This document shows, in pieces, positions 1 to 7,166 of a stretch of DNA of 21,281 nucleotides. The stretch is from an uncultured Opitutales bacterium (lineage in GTDB: Bacteria; Verrucomicrobiota; Verrucomicrobiia; Opitutales; Intestinicryptomonadaceae), in contig URJJ01000041.1 of NCBI GenBank assembly GCA_900548185.1, positions 1-21,281 on the forward strand, given 5' to 3'. Made by a program: the position numbers and the translations under genes. Position 1 is the stretch's first letter, and each line of letters starts with the position of its first letter. The notes below the pieces were generated by a model. It searched no databases. It saw nothing but the letters and a program-made list of their open reading frames with translations, and was not told the DNA's origin.

Positions 1-48
1 CGAGATGTCTTAGGGTCTCGTGGGCTCGGAGATGTGTATAAGAGACAG
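1..48 (+). other. Illumina Nextera adapter and index (artefact)
   Basis: Bases 15-48 match the Nextera read-2 transposase adapter, from GTCTCGTGGGCTCGG to the mosaic end AGATGTGTATAAGAGACAG. Bases 1-6 (CGAGAT) match the end of the P7 primer, and bases 7-14 (GTCTTAGG) sit exactly where the 8-nt i7 index belongs. Translations through this stretch give peptides typical of adapter read-through (MGSEMCIRDS, MYKRQ and, on the minus strand, SLIHISEPTRP). This is untrimmed library sequence; genomic DNA starts at about base 49. Confidence 0.98.
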
Positions 49-169
49 CTTCCCGCGAGCGGCCCGCCCCGATGCCTGCCGGACTTCCGGCCTACGCGCG
101 GGAGCGGGGCCAGGCGCGCGAGCTTTTTTGTTGCGCGCGGGCGCGCTTTCTGCAAGATATGCGCCCCAT

Positions 170-1408
170 ATGAAAAAGTCGTCCATACTGAAGGCGCTGG
201 CTGCGGCCTCATGCCTTACGCTTTCCTCTTGCGGCCTCGTGCAGGAGTCCGCGAACAGCAAGTCCGAAGCCGACAAGTGGAAGTTCGGCATGGACCTTTC
301 GTTTCTGGAAAAATACGCGGAAGGCGCCATAGTGCTGGGAGAGGGCGAAAGCTACGTCGCAATCAGCCCCAAACTCCAGGGGAGGGTGATGACAAGCACG
401 CTCGGCGGCGACGAGGGATACTCCATAGGATGGATAAACCGCGACCTCATCGCCTCCGGCAATTCCGAAACCCACCTCAAGAATTTCGGGGGCGAAGACC
501 GCCTCTGGATAGGGCCGGAAGGCACGGAGCTGTCGGTGTTTTTCGGCGCGGGGGACCTGTTTGTGGGCGACAACTGGAGGATTCCCGCAGACCTTTCAAA
601 AGAGCCGTGGGAGCTCAAGGCGCGCACAAATTTCCAGGCCCGCCTCGAAAAGGAAGCCAACCTTGAAAACGCGAGGGGCGAAAAGTTCAAAGTCCGGGCG
701 ATGCGCGAAATTTCCTACATTTCAAAGGCAAACGCCGCAAAGATACTGGGCGTGGAAATTCCCGAATCCGTCAGGATGGTCGCATTCCAGTCGCTGAACC
801 GCATAACAAACCTCGGCGAGAAAACTTGGAGCGCCGAAACCGGGATTCTGAACCTGAGCGTCATGTCATGCTTTCACGCAAACGCCTCCACCTACGCCTT
901 CATCCCCTACAATCCCGGCGCGCCTGAAAAAATCGGCGGCATCATAAAGGACCCCTATAACGAGTCCGTCGGCGGCGACAGGCTCTCGATAGCCCCCGAC
1001 TACGTCCGCATGCGCGTCGACGGCACAAAGCTGGGCGAAATCACCATGAACCCCAACCGCTCAAAGGGGATTATCGGCTCCTACGACTCCGAACGCAACA
1101 TACTTACAGTGATAACCTACATACGCCCGGCCTCGCCCAAGAAATACCTCCCCGCAAACTGGAGGCGCACCAACGACCTGTTTGAGGGCGACGCGCTGAG
1201 CGTATTCAATAACGGCCCCGCCCATCAGGGGACTTTCAAGGCCGACAAGTTTTACGAAACATCGACCTACTCCCCGGCGATAGCCTTGGAGCCGGGGAAG
1301 TCGCAGCTTCATGTGCAGAGGATATTCCACTTTGAAGGCTCGGAATACGAGTTGGGCCTCCTCTCAGAAAAGCTTCTCGGAATCCCGATGTCGAAGCTCC
1401 GCCCATAG
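170..1408 (+). CDS. DUF6786-like lipoprotein
   Basis: The product is a 412-aa predicted lipoprotein. The N-terminus MKKSSILKALAAAS is followed by a hydrophobic stretch and the lipobox LSSC, with Cys21 as the likely lipidated residue, so it should sit in the envelope. The mature part contains GRVMTSTLGGDEGYSIGWIN (residues about 80-99) and a GGEDRLWIGPEG stretch soon after. These resemble the DUF6786 family as I remember it; the biochemical function is unknown. The reading frame is open back into the adapter, but everything before ATG 170 is either adapter or lacks a signal peptide, so ATG 170 is chosen even though no clear ribosome binding site precedes it. The gene stands alone and is followed by a terminator-like hairpin. 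The family assignment is from recall and moderately sure; the lipoprotein call is stronger. Confidence 0.8.
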   Translation: MKKSSILKALAAASCLTLSSCGLVQESANSKSEADKWKFGMDLSFLEKYAEGAIVLGEGESYVAISPKLQGRVMTSTLGGDEGYSIGWINRDLIASGNSETHLKNFGGEDRLWIGPEGTELSVFFGAGDLFVGDNWRIPADLSKEPWELKARTNFQARLEKEANLENARGEKFKVRAMREISYISKANAAKILGVEIPESVRMVAFQSLNRITNLGEKTWSAETGILNLSVMSCFHANASTYAFIPYNPGAPEKIGGIIKDPYNESVGGDRLSIAPDYVRMRVDGTKLGEITMNPNRSKGIIGSYDSERNILTVITYIRPASPKKYLPANWRRTNDLFEGDALSVFNNGPAHQGTFKADKFYETSTYSPAIALEPGKSQLHVQRIFHFEGSEYELGLLSEKLLGIPMSKLRP

Positions 1409-1444
1409 GCCCCCGGCCGGCGGCCAATCCGGTGTTAAAAAAAC

Positions 1445-1487
1445 GCGGCCCGGGGCGGGTTTGCCCGCATTCCGGACCGCATTTTTT
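1445..1487 (+). terminator. Intrinsic terminator after the DUF6786-like gene
   Basis: Nested stem GCGG/CCGC, CCGG/CCGG and CGGG/CCCG around a TTTG loop, with small internal bulges, followed by six T (1482-1487). It lies 37 nt after the stop codon at 1408. Confidence 0.6.
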
Positions 1488-1676
1488 ATGCGCGGCAAGC
1501 CCGTCTTCCCCGATTTCAGGCGGCAGAACCCTGGACTTGAGCCGGCATCACAGGCAGGGCAAATTTAAAATGCGCCGCCCGGCGCGCCGTGCTGCAAACG
1601 GAATATCGCACCATGCATCCCGCCGGCCCCAGTTATAATCCGCAGGCAAAAAAGCTCGGCCGCAATTTACCTAAAA

Positions 1677-2366
1677 TCACTCAAGATAATAATGGCTGAC
1701 GGGCTCCAGACGGCCGTCCAGCTCGTAAATGAGAGGAACTCCAGTGGGAATTTCAAGCCCCGGAATATCATCGTCGGAGATACGGTCCAAATACTTGACA
1801 AGCCCCCTCAGGCTGTTTCCGTGGGCCGCCACAATCGGGGTTTTTCCTGCCATGAGGGCCGGGGCGACCGCATCCTGCCAGAATGGGAGAACCCTCGCGA
1901 CCGCATCCGCCAGCGACTCGCCCAAAGGCAGGGTGCGCGGATCGACAAGCGAATATTTCGGGTCTAATGCCGGCGACCTCGGATCGTCCGGTTTTATAAG
2001 CGGCGGCCGCACGGAGTAGCTTCTGCGCCATATCCTCACCTGCTCCTCGCCATACTTTTCTGCGGTCTGGGCCTTGTCTAGCCCCTGGAGCGCCCCGTAA
2101 TGGCGCTCGTTCAGGCGCCACGAGCGGGTCTCCTCAATCCAGTCCAGGCCGCAGGCGTCCTCGAGAATATGGAGGGTCTTGACCGCCCGCTTCAATACCG
2201 AAACAAAGGCAGCGTCAAACCCGATTCCGGCATCCGAAAGGAGCCTTCCAGCCCTGGCCGCCTGCGCCTCGCCCTCCGGCGTCAAATCCACGTCAGTCCA
2301 CCCGGTAAACCTGTTTTCAAGGTTCCATACGCTCTGCCCGTGCCGTATCAAAATGAGTCTCTTCAT
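1677..2366 (-). CDS. gpmA: 2,3-bisphosphoglycerate-dependent phosphoglycerate mutase
   Basis: Cytosolic glycolytic and gluconeogenic enzyme that interconverts 3-phosphoglycerate and 2-phosphoglycerate through a phosphohistidine, with 2,3-bisphosphoglycerate as cofactor. The 229-aa protein opens with the RHGQSVWN signature (Arg8, His9 as the phosphorylated residue). It keeps Arg60 in SVLKRAVKT, Glu87 in RLNERHYGALQG and His182 in AHGNSLRGLVKYLD, all in family positions, so it should be active. The length is typical of the shorter bacterial dPGM form (E. coli GpmA is 250 aa). The start ATG at 2366 has an AAGGG-type ribosome binding site a few bases upstream. It lies 111 nt downstream of a DUF2156 gene on the same strand, but a terminator-like structure between them suggests it has its own promoter. 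Confidence 0.97.
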   Translation of the reverse strand: MKRLILIRHGQSVWNLENRFTGWTDVDLTPEGEAQAARAGRLLSDAGIGFDAAFVSVLKRAVKTLHILEDACGLDWIEETRSWRLNERHYGALQGLDKAQTAEKYGEEQVRIWRRSYSVRPPLIKPDDPRSPALDPKYSLVDPRTLPLGESLADAVARVLPFWQDAVAPALMAGKTPIVAAHGNSLRGLVKYLDRISDDDIPGLEIPTGVPLIYELDGRLEPVSHYYLE

Positions 2367-2405
2367 AACGCGCCCTTCAAATAATTTAAAGCCCGCTTCC
2401 AGAAT

Positions 2406-2454
2406 AAAAAACGCGGAGCAGGCAATGATTATTTATCGCAAAAAATCCGCTCCG
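2406..2454 (-). terminator. Possible terminator of the DUF2156 gene
   Basis: On the minus strand CGGAGC (2454-2449) pairs with GCTCCG (2419-2414), followed after two bases by a run of six T (2411-2406). The loop of about 29 nt is long, so this is less certain than the other terminators. It lies between the DUF2156 stop and the gpmA start. Confidence 0.45.
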
Positions 2455-2477
2455 GTTTAGCGTGGCGGAAGAGGCGG

Positions 2478-3389
2478 CTACGGGCGCAGATACGCGCGGA
2501 GCCTGCCGTATTTGAAAAGCGGGTCGAGCGACTCCTTGGCGCGGCGCAGGTTTTCAAGCCCCATGTCCTGCTCCCGGTTCATGAGCCTGCCGCCGGCGTC
2601 CGCAATCGCGGCCGCCCCCTGAAGCACAATCATCTGCGCCGCCCCGTCGGCCTCCCTTAGCGACTTCTCAAAATGGACTGTGTACGTGCGGGAATTTACG
2701 GGGCTAAAAACCGACATGGCCACAATCCCGCTTTCCGGACAGCGCAAAATGACGCCGCCAAGCCCCAATTCCGAAAAGAATTCCCCCGCCCGCCTGAGTG
2801 GCTCGCCCTCGCCCTCCACGCCTCGCCCGGCATTAACCCGCAATGCGAAATCGACGGCTTCCGAAACGTTTGACGAATCCATTGGGATGAGTTCAAAGTC
2901 CGGGCAAAGCCTCAAAAACTGCCTGATGTGGTTGCGCTTCTTGCGGAGCTTGGGCCCGGAGGACTCCATTAGGCGGCTCACGGAATACAGATAATCCGAA
3001 TCCGCCATATTCTGCGCGAAATCAAAATAAGCCGCAGCCTCCGGGAAACGCAGCGGGTAATCCGGCGGCACATTGTATATGAAAGACGAAGCATCGACGA
3101 GGCCCGAACGGCGGAATGCCCCGGCGAGTTCCGCGAGCTCGCCGGGCAGCGGGAGGTCCCCCATTGGGAAATGCATGAGGCGCGCGGACGGGTTGTAAGA
3201 TACTGCGCGGCCGCGCCACTCCATGACGAGGGTTCCGTAAAGGGCGGCCCAAATGAATATGGTGGCAAAACAGTTTTCGCAGCCGTCGGACGGATTCACG
3301 GCGGCGGCGGCGTCAATCCATTCCCTGTCGGAAAGGCGAACCGGACGCAGGCCGGAAGTTCCGCCCGGAATCTTTTCCAGTTCATTCAT
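2478..3389 (-). CDS. DUF2156 / phosphatidylglycerol lysyltransferase C-terminal domain protein
   Basis: A 303-aa protein without signal peptide or membrane helices. The start is set at ATG 3389 (MNELEK), because the 64 upstream codons that are also open have unlike composition and the family normally begins with a segment like LRPVRLSDREWID. The order of segments fits the DUF2156 (LPG_synthase_C, GNAT-like) family: an N-terminal half with CFATIFIWAALYG and a C-terminal acyltransferase half with KLRKKRNHIRQFLR, then YTVHFEKSLREADGAAQMIV and NREQDMGLENLRRAKESLDP. Membrane-bound relatives transfer lysine from tRNA to phosphatidylglycerol. Stand-alone soluble members like this one are common and their substrate is unknown. 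It may form a short unit with gpmA, though a possible terminator separates them. The family call is fairly sure; the function is not. Confidence 0.85.
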   Translation of the reverse strand: MNELEKIPGGTSGLRPVRLSDREWIDAAAAVNPSDGCENCFATIFIWAALYGTLVMEWRGRAVSYNPSARLMHFPMGDLPLPGELAELAGAFRRSGLVDASSFIYNVPPDYPLRFPEAAAYFDFAQNMADSDYLYSVSRLMESSGPKLRKKRNHIRQFLRLCPDFELIPMDSSNVSEAVDFALRVNAGRGVEGEGEPLRRAGEFFSELGLGGVILRCPESGIVAMSVFSPVNSRTYTVHFEKSLREADGAAQMIVLQGAAAIADAGGRLMNREQDMGLENLRRAKESLDPLFKYGRLRAYLRP

Positions 3390-3765
3390 AGATTTCCAAT
3401 CGGAAAAAACCGCAGAGCCTAAACAAAGCCTAAACGGCTCAGACCGACACACCCCGCTCCCCCACCCCCTGCTGAATTTTGCAGGAATTTTACAGATTAC
3501 TGCCTCCGCACTTCTGCATTCCATAAATACAGACGCAGACGGAGAATGCCAGTTTCCCTCCCGCAACCATCCCTCTTCCACCCTCTATTTCCGCATACAA
3601 ATTGCGGAGGGAAAGGCGGCATTCCAAAATCCCCCCAGCCGACTAAATAAGATACACTCCCCTTGCCCTCTTTAAAAATCTATTGCCGGCAGGCATTTAA
3701 AGCTCCAATAAAAAAACGCCCCCATCCCCCATGACGCACATGCCCCCCGCAGGCAAACGTCGCTC

Positions 3766-3839
3766 GCATGGATTGGGAAAGGGAAAGCGGATTCCGGGAT
3801 GAAATTCGCTTAGAAGATATAAGGGCTCTGCAAAACATA
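3766..3839 (+). repeat. Dispersed intergenic repeat, copy A
   Basis: This stretch aligns by eye with 8606-8705. Shared landmarks in order are GGAT, AAGGGA, GCGGATT, AAATTCGCTTA and a later GCAAA. The core folds into a 9-bp stem, AAGCGGATT (3785-3793) with AATTCGCTT (3803-3811), containing one G-T pair, around a 9-nt loop. Copy B keeps all 18 stem bases while the loop differs. It is not part of a gene. Confidence 0.65.
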
Positions 3840-3965
3840 GCACATGTTCCATTTTCCGATTCCAGCCTTTCCCCATAAAAGGCGCCTTCCGAACGTTCGC
3901 CCCATCGGGCGGCGCGACACCCCTTGAGGGGGCGGATAATATTTTCAATTTTTCCAAAAAAATTC

Positions 3966-3993
3966 TTGCATTGCGCCGGCATATCCGTAAAGT
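3966..3993 (+). promoter_or_regulatory. Probable promoter of tRNA-Leu
   Basis: TTGCAT at 3966-3971 and TAAAGT at 3988-3993, separated by 16 nt, lie 21 nt before the tRNA. Each box matches the sigma70 consensus at four of six positions. Confidence 0.4.
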
Positions 3994-4014
3994 TTGGAAT
4001 CTTTATTAAATCCC

Positions 4015-4099
4015 GCTCAGGTGGTGAAATTGGTAGACACGTACGTTTGAGGGGCGTATGCCGTAAGGCTTACGGGTTCAAGTCCCGTCCTGAGCACCA
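4015..4099 (+). tRNA. tRNA-Leu (anticodon GAG)
   Basis: Acceptor GCTCAGG pairs fully with CCTGAGC. The anticodon stem is TACGT/GCGTA with loop TTGAGGG, giving anticodon GAG for CUC/CUU codons. A long variable arm marks it as a class II tRNA, the T arm is ACGGG-TTCAAGT-CCCGT, and the CCA end is encoded. The 85-nt length is normal for tRNA-Leu. A strong terminator follows directly. Confidence 0.97.
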
Positions 4100-4103
4100 A
4101 TTT

Positions 4104-4140
4104 AAGTTAACGCTTTCCAGCGTTAACTTTTTTTGTTTTT
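4104..4140 (+). terminator. Intrinsic terminator of tRNA-Leu
   Basis: Perfect 11-bp stem AAGTTAACGCT / AGCGTTAACTT around the loop TTCC, running into a long T tract (4128-4140, interrupted by one G). It starts five bases after the tRNA. Confidence 0.93.
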
Positions 4141-4325
4141 AGGGCTTCAATTCCCTTACGGCAAAGGGATTAAGGCGATTCAAAATGTTAACACCCTTTC
4201 GTCATAAGAGCGTTTCGCGCTTTTGTTAAAATGCCTGTTTTTACTTGAAGTACCCCTATTTTCAGAGCTGAGTGTTAACAATTTATCAAGAACTTACGCA
4301 ATTGAGTCAAGTGCGGTGGATGGCT

Positions 4326-4682
4326 TTATTTTTCTGTAATGCCGCTTTGATTCATAAATTTATGCAATGTTTGGCGGCTTACGCCGAAATGGCGCATTAT
4401 ATGAGCCTTGGAGCGCCTTTCCGATATGAGCTGCCGGATTTCGGTTTCCATGCCTAGCAGCTTTTCAATATCGTTGCCGCACGGGCGTCCGAGCTTTACG
4501 CCCTCGGCCTTTTTTCTTGCGAGCGCCTCTTTCGTCCTTTGGGAAATGAGGTTTCTTTCAATTTCCGCAGAAAGCCCGAAGGCGAAAGCGAGCACCTTTT
4601 CGGCGAGATACCGGCTGATTTCAAACCTCCGGTTTTCCGTCGTCTGCCTGTCGGAGCTAACCCTTATGTATGAATACGTCAT
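4326..4682 (-). CDS. Internally deleted Mpi-type serine recombinase
   Basis: A 118-aa product. Residues 1-27 are the start of a serine recombinase (YIRVSSDRQT, with Arg7 and catalytic Ser9). From residue 29 it continues directly with the long E-helix block KVLAFAFGLSAEIERNLISQ and the tail RTKEALARKKAEGVKLGRP, then a C-terminal helix-turn-helix (about 70-118, HIMRHFGVSRQTLHKFM). These blocks match master DNA invertases of the Mpi family, which are about 190-200 aa and normally have some 70 more residues in between. Those residues carry the SRLGR segment with catalytic arginines, so this protein should not cut DNA. The deletion is in frame (junction near 4598-4607), leaving an open gene that could still make a DNA-binding protein. 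A perfect -10 box lies upstream. It diverges from the PEP-CTERM gene. It may be a relic or a binding-only regulator; I cannot tell which. Confidence 0.85.
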   Translation of the reverse strand: MTYSYIRVSSDRQTTENRRFEISRYLAEKVLAFAFGLSAEIERNLISQRTKEALARKKAEGVKLGRPCGNDIEKLLGMETEIRQLISERRSKAHIMRHFGVSRQTLHKFMNQSGITEK

Positions 4683-4704
4683 ATTGTCATTTTAACCGGT
4701 TTGA

Positions 4705-4710
4705 ATTATA
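4705..4710 (-). promoter_or_regulatory. -10 box of the truncated recombinase gene
   Basis: On the minus strand a perfect TATAAT lies 22 nt before the recombinase ATG. A -35 at the right distance is poor (TTTTAA, 17 nt upstream), so it may be weak or need an activator. Confidence 0.4.
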
Positions 4711-4769
4711 GTTTGCGCTTGACTGCCTTAAAAAAACATTTGAATCATTTCGACGTTTATTTTTAGGCC

Positions 4770-4800
4770 TTGTAATTTTAAATCGCAAATCCGCTAAAAT
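4770..4800 (+). promoter_or_regulatory. Possible promoter of the PEP-CTERM gene
   Basis: TTGTAA (4770-4775) and TAAAAT (4795-4800) with a 19-nt spacer precede the gene by about 115 nt. An alternative is TTGACT (4719-4724) with AATCAT 18 nt later. Neither is strong. Confidence 0.3.
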
Positions 4801-4914
4801 AAACATAAGTCAACACAAAACCAACGGTTTACCTATACCAACACAGCTTAAAAGCGATCCCTGTTCAGAATGGTGCAACATTATCGCCATAAGCAAAACA
4901 GACGGGATAATATC

Positions 4915-6447
4915 ATGATTGAATATACTTACAAAAGTATAATGGCATGCGGCGCATTTGCATTGTTTGCGGGAGCGGCATTTGCAGATAACGTCTATAT
5001 TACGGACTCAAATATCGCGGAAGATCTGTCATATCCCTCGGATACGATAATCTTTAGTCCCTCAGAACAAACCGGGCCAATAGACTACTCAATATCTGCC
5101 GGAGTCACAGTTGAGGGCAATTATATCAACTTCAGAAGGGGCGGCAATTATACGGATGGCTATGTGGATATAAATTCCATAAGCATCGGCGAGGGAAGCA
5201 CCTTGAAAGCGGCAGATAGCATCTCCATAGGCGACAATCTGGGAATGACTACTTCGACCGGTTCAATTTTTGACGCCGGCTATTCAATGTACGTCAACTC
5301 TTCCTGGACAAGCACGGGCGACACGGTAAACGCGGCCAAAGGTTTTTATCTGCAGGGAGGCACGCATACAATAAAAGGGCTAATGCTAAATGAGAGCGGC
5401 GGAAAGGACAGCCAAACCACTTTTTCAGGAAGCTCTGCGGTTATAAGCGACTCGACGCTGAACTTGCAGGGTAGGATTTATGTCCAAGGCGGCGCAAATG
5501 TGACGATTCAGAACTCCACGACAACCCTGAAAAGCTACGAATTGTCGCAGATAAGCGGAGGCGATCTCACTGTACAGGGCGGTAATTTTACCATAATAAA
5601 TTCATACGAGTATTCTCCGAAAACGTTCAGCGTATCCAATGGGTCTCTCGTCATAGACGGCGCGACGGCCGACTTTAGAGGCGTAGTACTGTCAACAAGA
5701 AGCAGCAACTCAAAAGACGCCGTAATCACCCTGAAAAACGGGGCGGTTCTCGATGCAGGTACTATGGATCTGTATACGTATGATTCCAACCAAAAGACGA
5801 CGGTTTTCAACATAGAAAGCGGCAGCACGGCCAACGTTGAAACGTTCAGCATGTATGGCATGAATAACCGCGGCGGCACAATCAATGTCAATGGTGGGAC
5901 ATTAAATGTATCAGACGGTTTTGTCCAGGCAGACGACAGCGGTTCGAAGGTCTTTACGACCAAACTGAACGTTACAAATGGAGGAAAAGTAGATTTGGCC
6001 GGTTCTCTCGACATTGCGTCGGCCACGGTTGACGGCGGCACCCTAATTGCGGACAGCATAATAGTCGGCGACGGAAGAAGCCTCTCTGTTGCGGGGAACT
6101 CCGTGATAGATGCCGACTTGCTTTCAGTGTTTGACACGGCTACGGTTTCTCTAGGCGAATCTGCCGAGCTCAACATATCGCAGCTTGAAGTTGTGCTGTC
6201 TTCGGCCTCTGTTCAGACTGGAACCGAATTTGACCTCGCTGATATATTCGGGGAAGATTCCAGCATTGTATTGGCGGCTGTTGACAATAATCTCTTGATG
6301 AGTGATATGGACGGCAACAAATATACGGCTACCGTAGGCGAAGGAAGCATCGTTGTTATAGGGCCTGCCGTTCCGGAACCATCCACATACGCGGCGATAT
6401 TCGGCGCTATCGCCCTGGCTTTTGCGGCATATCGCAGAAGAAGATAG
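4915..6447 (+). CDS. PEP-CTERM sorting domain surface protein with beta-repeat body
   Basis: A 510-aa exported protein. ATG 4915 (MIEYTYKS) is preferred over the in-frame ATG at 4870 because it starts a normal signal peptide ending AGAAFA, with likely cleavage after Ala24. The body (about 25-480) is rich in Gly, Ser, Thr and Asn, with repeated short units such as GGTINVNGGTLNVSDG, VTNGGKVDLAGSLDI and ATVDGGTLIADSI. These suggest a right-handed beta-helix of the autotransporter-repeat type. The C-terminus has the motif VPEPSTY, a hydrophobic helix and the tail AAYRRRR, the classic PEP-CTERM signal handled by exosortase. It should be delivered to the outer envelope or matrix. Its DNA is AT-richer than neighbouring genes (5041-5100 has 26/60 G+C against 39/60 at 11821-11880). 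It is a single gene ending in a strong terminator. Confidence 0.93.
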   Translation: MIEYTYKSIMACGAFALFAGAAFADNVYITDSNIAEDLSYPSDTIIFSPSEQTGPIDYSISAGVTVEGNYINFRRGGNYTDGYVDINSISIGEGSTLKAADSISIGDNLGMTTSTGSIFDAGYSMYVNSSWTSTGDTVNAAKGFYLQGGTHTIKGLMLNESGGKDSQTTFSGSSAVISDSTLNLQGRIYVQGGANVTIQNSTTTLKSYELSQISGGDLTVQGGNFTIINSYEYSPKTFSVSNGSLVIDGATADFRGVVLSTRSSNSKDAVITLKNGAVLDAGTMDLYTYDSNQKTTVFNIESGSTANVETFSMYGMNNRGGTINVNGGTLNVSDGFVQADDSGSKVFTTKLNVTNGGKVDLAGSLDIASATVDGGTLIADSIIVGDGRSLSVAGNSVIDADLLSVFDTATVSLGESAELNISQLEVVLSSASVQTGTEFDLADIFGEDSSIVLAAVDNNLLMSDMDGNKYTATVGEGSIVVIGPAVPEPSTYAAIFGAIALAFAAYRRRR

Positions 6448-6469
6448 GGCGCAGTTTCAGATTTTCCCC

Positions 6470-6502
6470 AAGCGGGTCTTCAGACGAAGCCCCGCTTTTT
6501 TT
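6470..6502 (+). terminator. Intrinsic terminator of the PEP-CTERM gene
   Basis: Stem AAGCGGG/CCCGCTT with an inner CTTC/GAAG around the loop AGAC, running into seven T (6496-6502). It begins 23 nt after the stop codon. Confidence 0.9.
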
Positions 6503-7166
6503 GCGCGCATATTGCGGGAAGAAAACCATCCTTTAAAGAAGCGAAATGGCAGGCTGCGGCCTTTCTTGGGCGGGCGCCGCGAATCTTCCAGACAGGCGGA
6601 TTTTCAAAAAAAACCGCCGCCCCGCTTTTTCCAGTTTACGCCGCAGCAAAAAAATAAAAATCAGCCCTCTCCGGACTTCTTTTTTTAAGAAATCCCATTG
6701 TTGCGCATGAAAATTTTAATATGGCGCGGCGCCGCGCAAACGCCATTGCCCTGAAGGTTTTCCAACGCCTCAAACTGCCCCTTTTCATCCCCTTCTGCCA
6801 TCTTAAAAAGGAGCGTTTCCATCATGGCAAACCGCCTTGAAAAAACGCGCAAAATCTTGCACCCCTCCGCAAAAAAAATCGGTCGGATTTTTTTCCGCCC
6901 TCACAATAAAATTTTTAATTTACTATAAATAAAACAATTACGCATATCGCCCAAAACCCTGAGTTCGCCTTATCTTTCTTCCTGTTTTGGCGATATTACC
7001 CTAATGCATGGCCATACTGAAAAAACGCCGGCCGCCGCAAACCGCAGGCCGGAGGATCGCCGTTCATGACAGTCAAAAACATGTGTCAACATTTATAGGG
7101 TATGAAACTCTTTCAATCATATAAATGTGGCGTCCAATATAAAAATCAAAATATGGAATATCAATT
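6503..7166. other. Intergenic region before the decarboxylase gene, no gene seen
   Basis: 664 bases with no credible reading frame. It contains a perfect 14-bp palindrome GCGCGGCGCCGCGC (6724-6737), an AT-rich tract with TATAAA (6924-6929), and a leader hairpin CCGGCC (7029-7034) / GGCCGG (7048-7053) with a 13-nt loop, 113 nt before the decarboxylase start. I recognise no known riboswitch. Confidence 0.55.

Larger units (their letters stand above)
3390..4014. other. Intergenic region upstream of tRNA-Leu, no convincing gene
   Basis: A stretch of 625 bases. Short open frames exist on both strands (for example 3680-3982 minus), but they look like chance frames and one reads through a dispersed repeat. 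It contains repeat copy A (3766-3839) and a probable promoter for the tRNA. Base composition falls towards AT along this stretch. Confidence 0.6.

Noticed and set aside
20..169. N-terminal extension of the first gene into the contig start
   Set aside because: The first codons are adapter sequence, and the signal peptide clearly begins at ATG 170.
4015..4099. tRNA-Leu as attachment site of an integrated element
   Set aside because: The 3' end of the tRNA is not repeated further along the window and no tyrosine integrase is present, so no element ends can be set.
4152..4169. TCCCTT/AAGGGA hairpin after tRNA-Leu as a second terminator or inversion site
   Set aside because: Only six base pairs, no T tract and no inverted partner found in 4683-4914.
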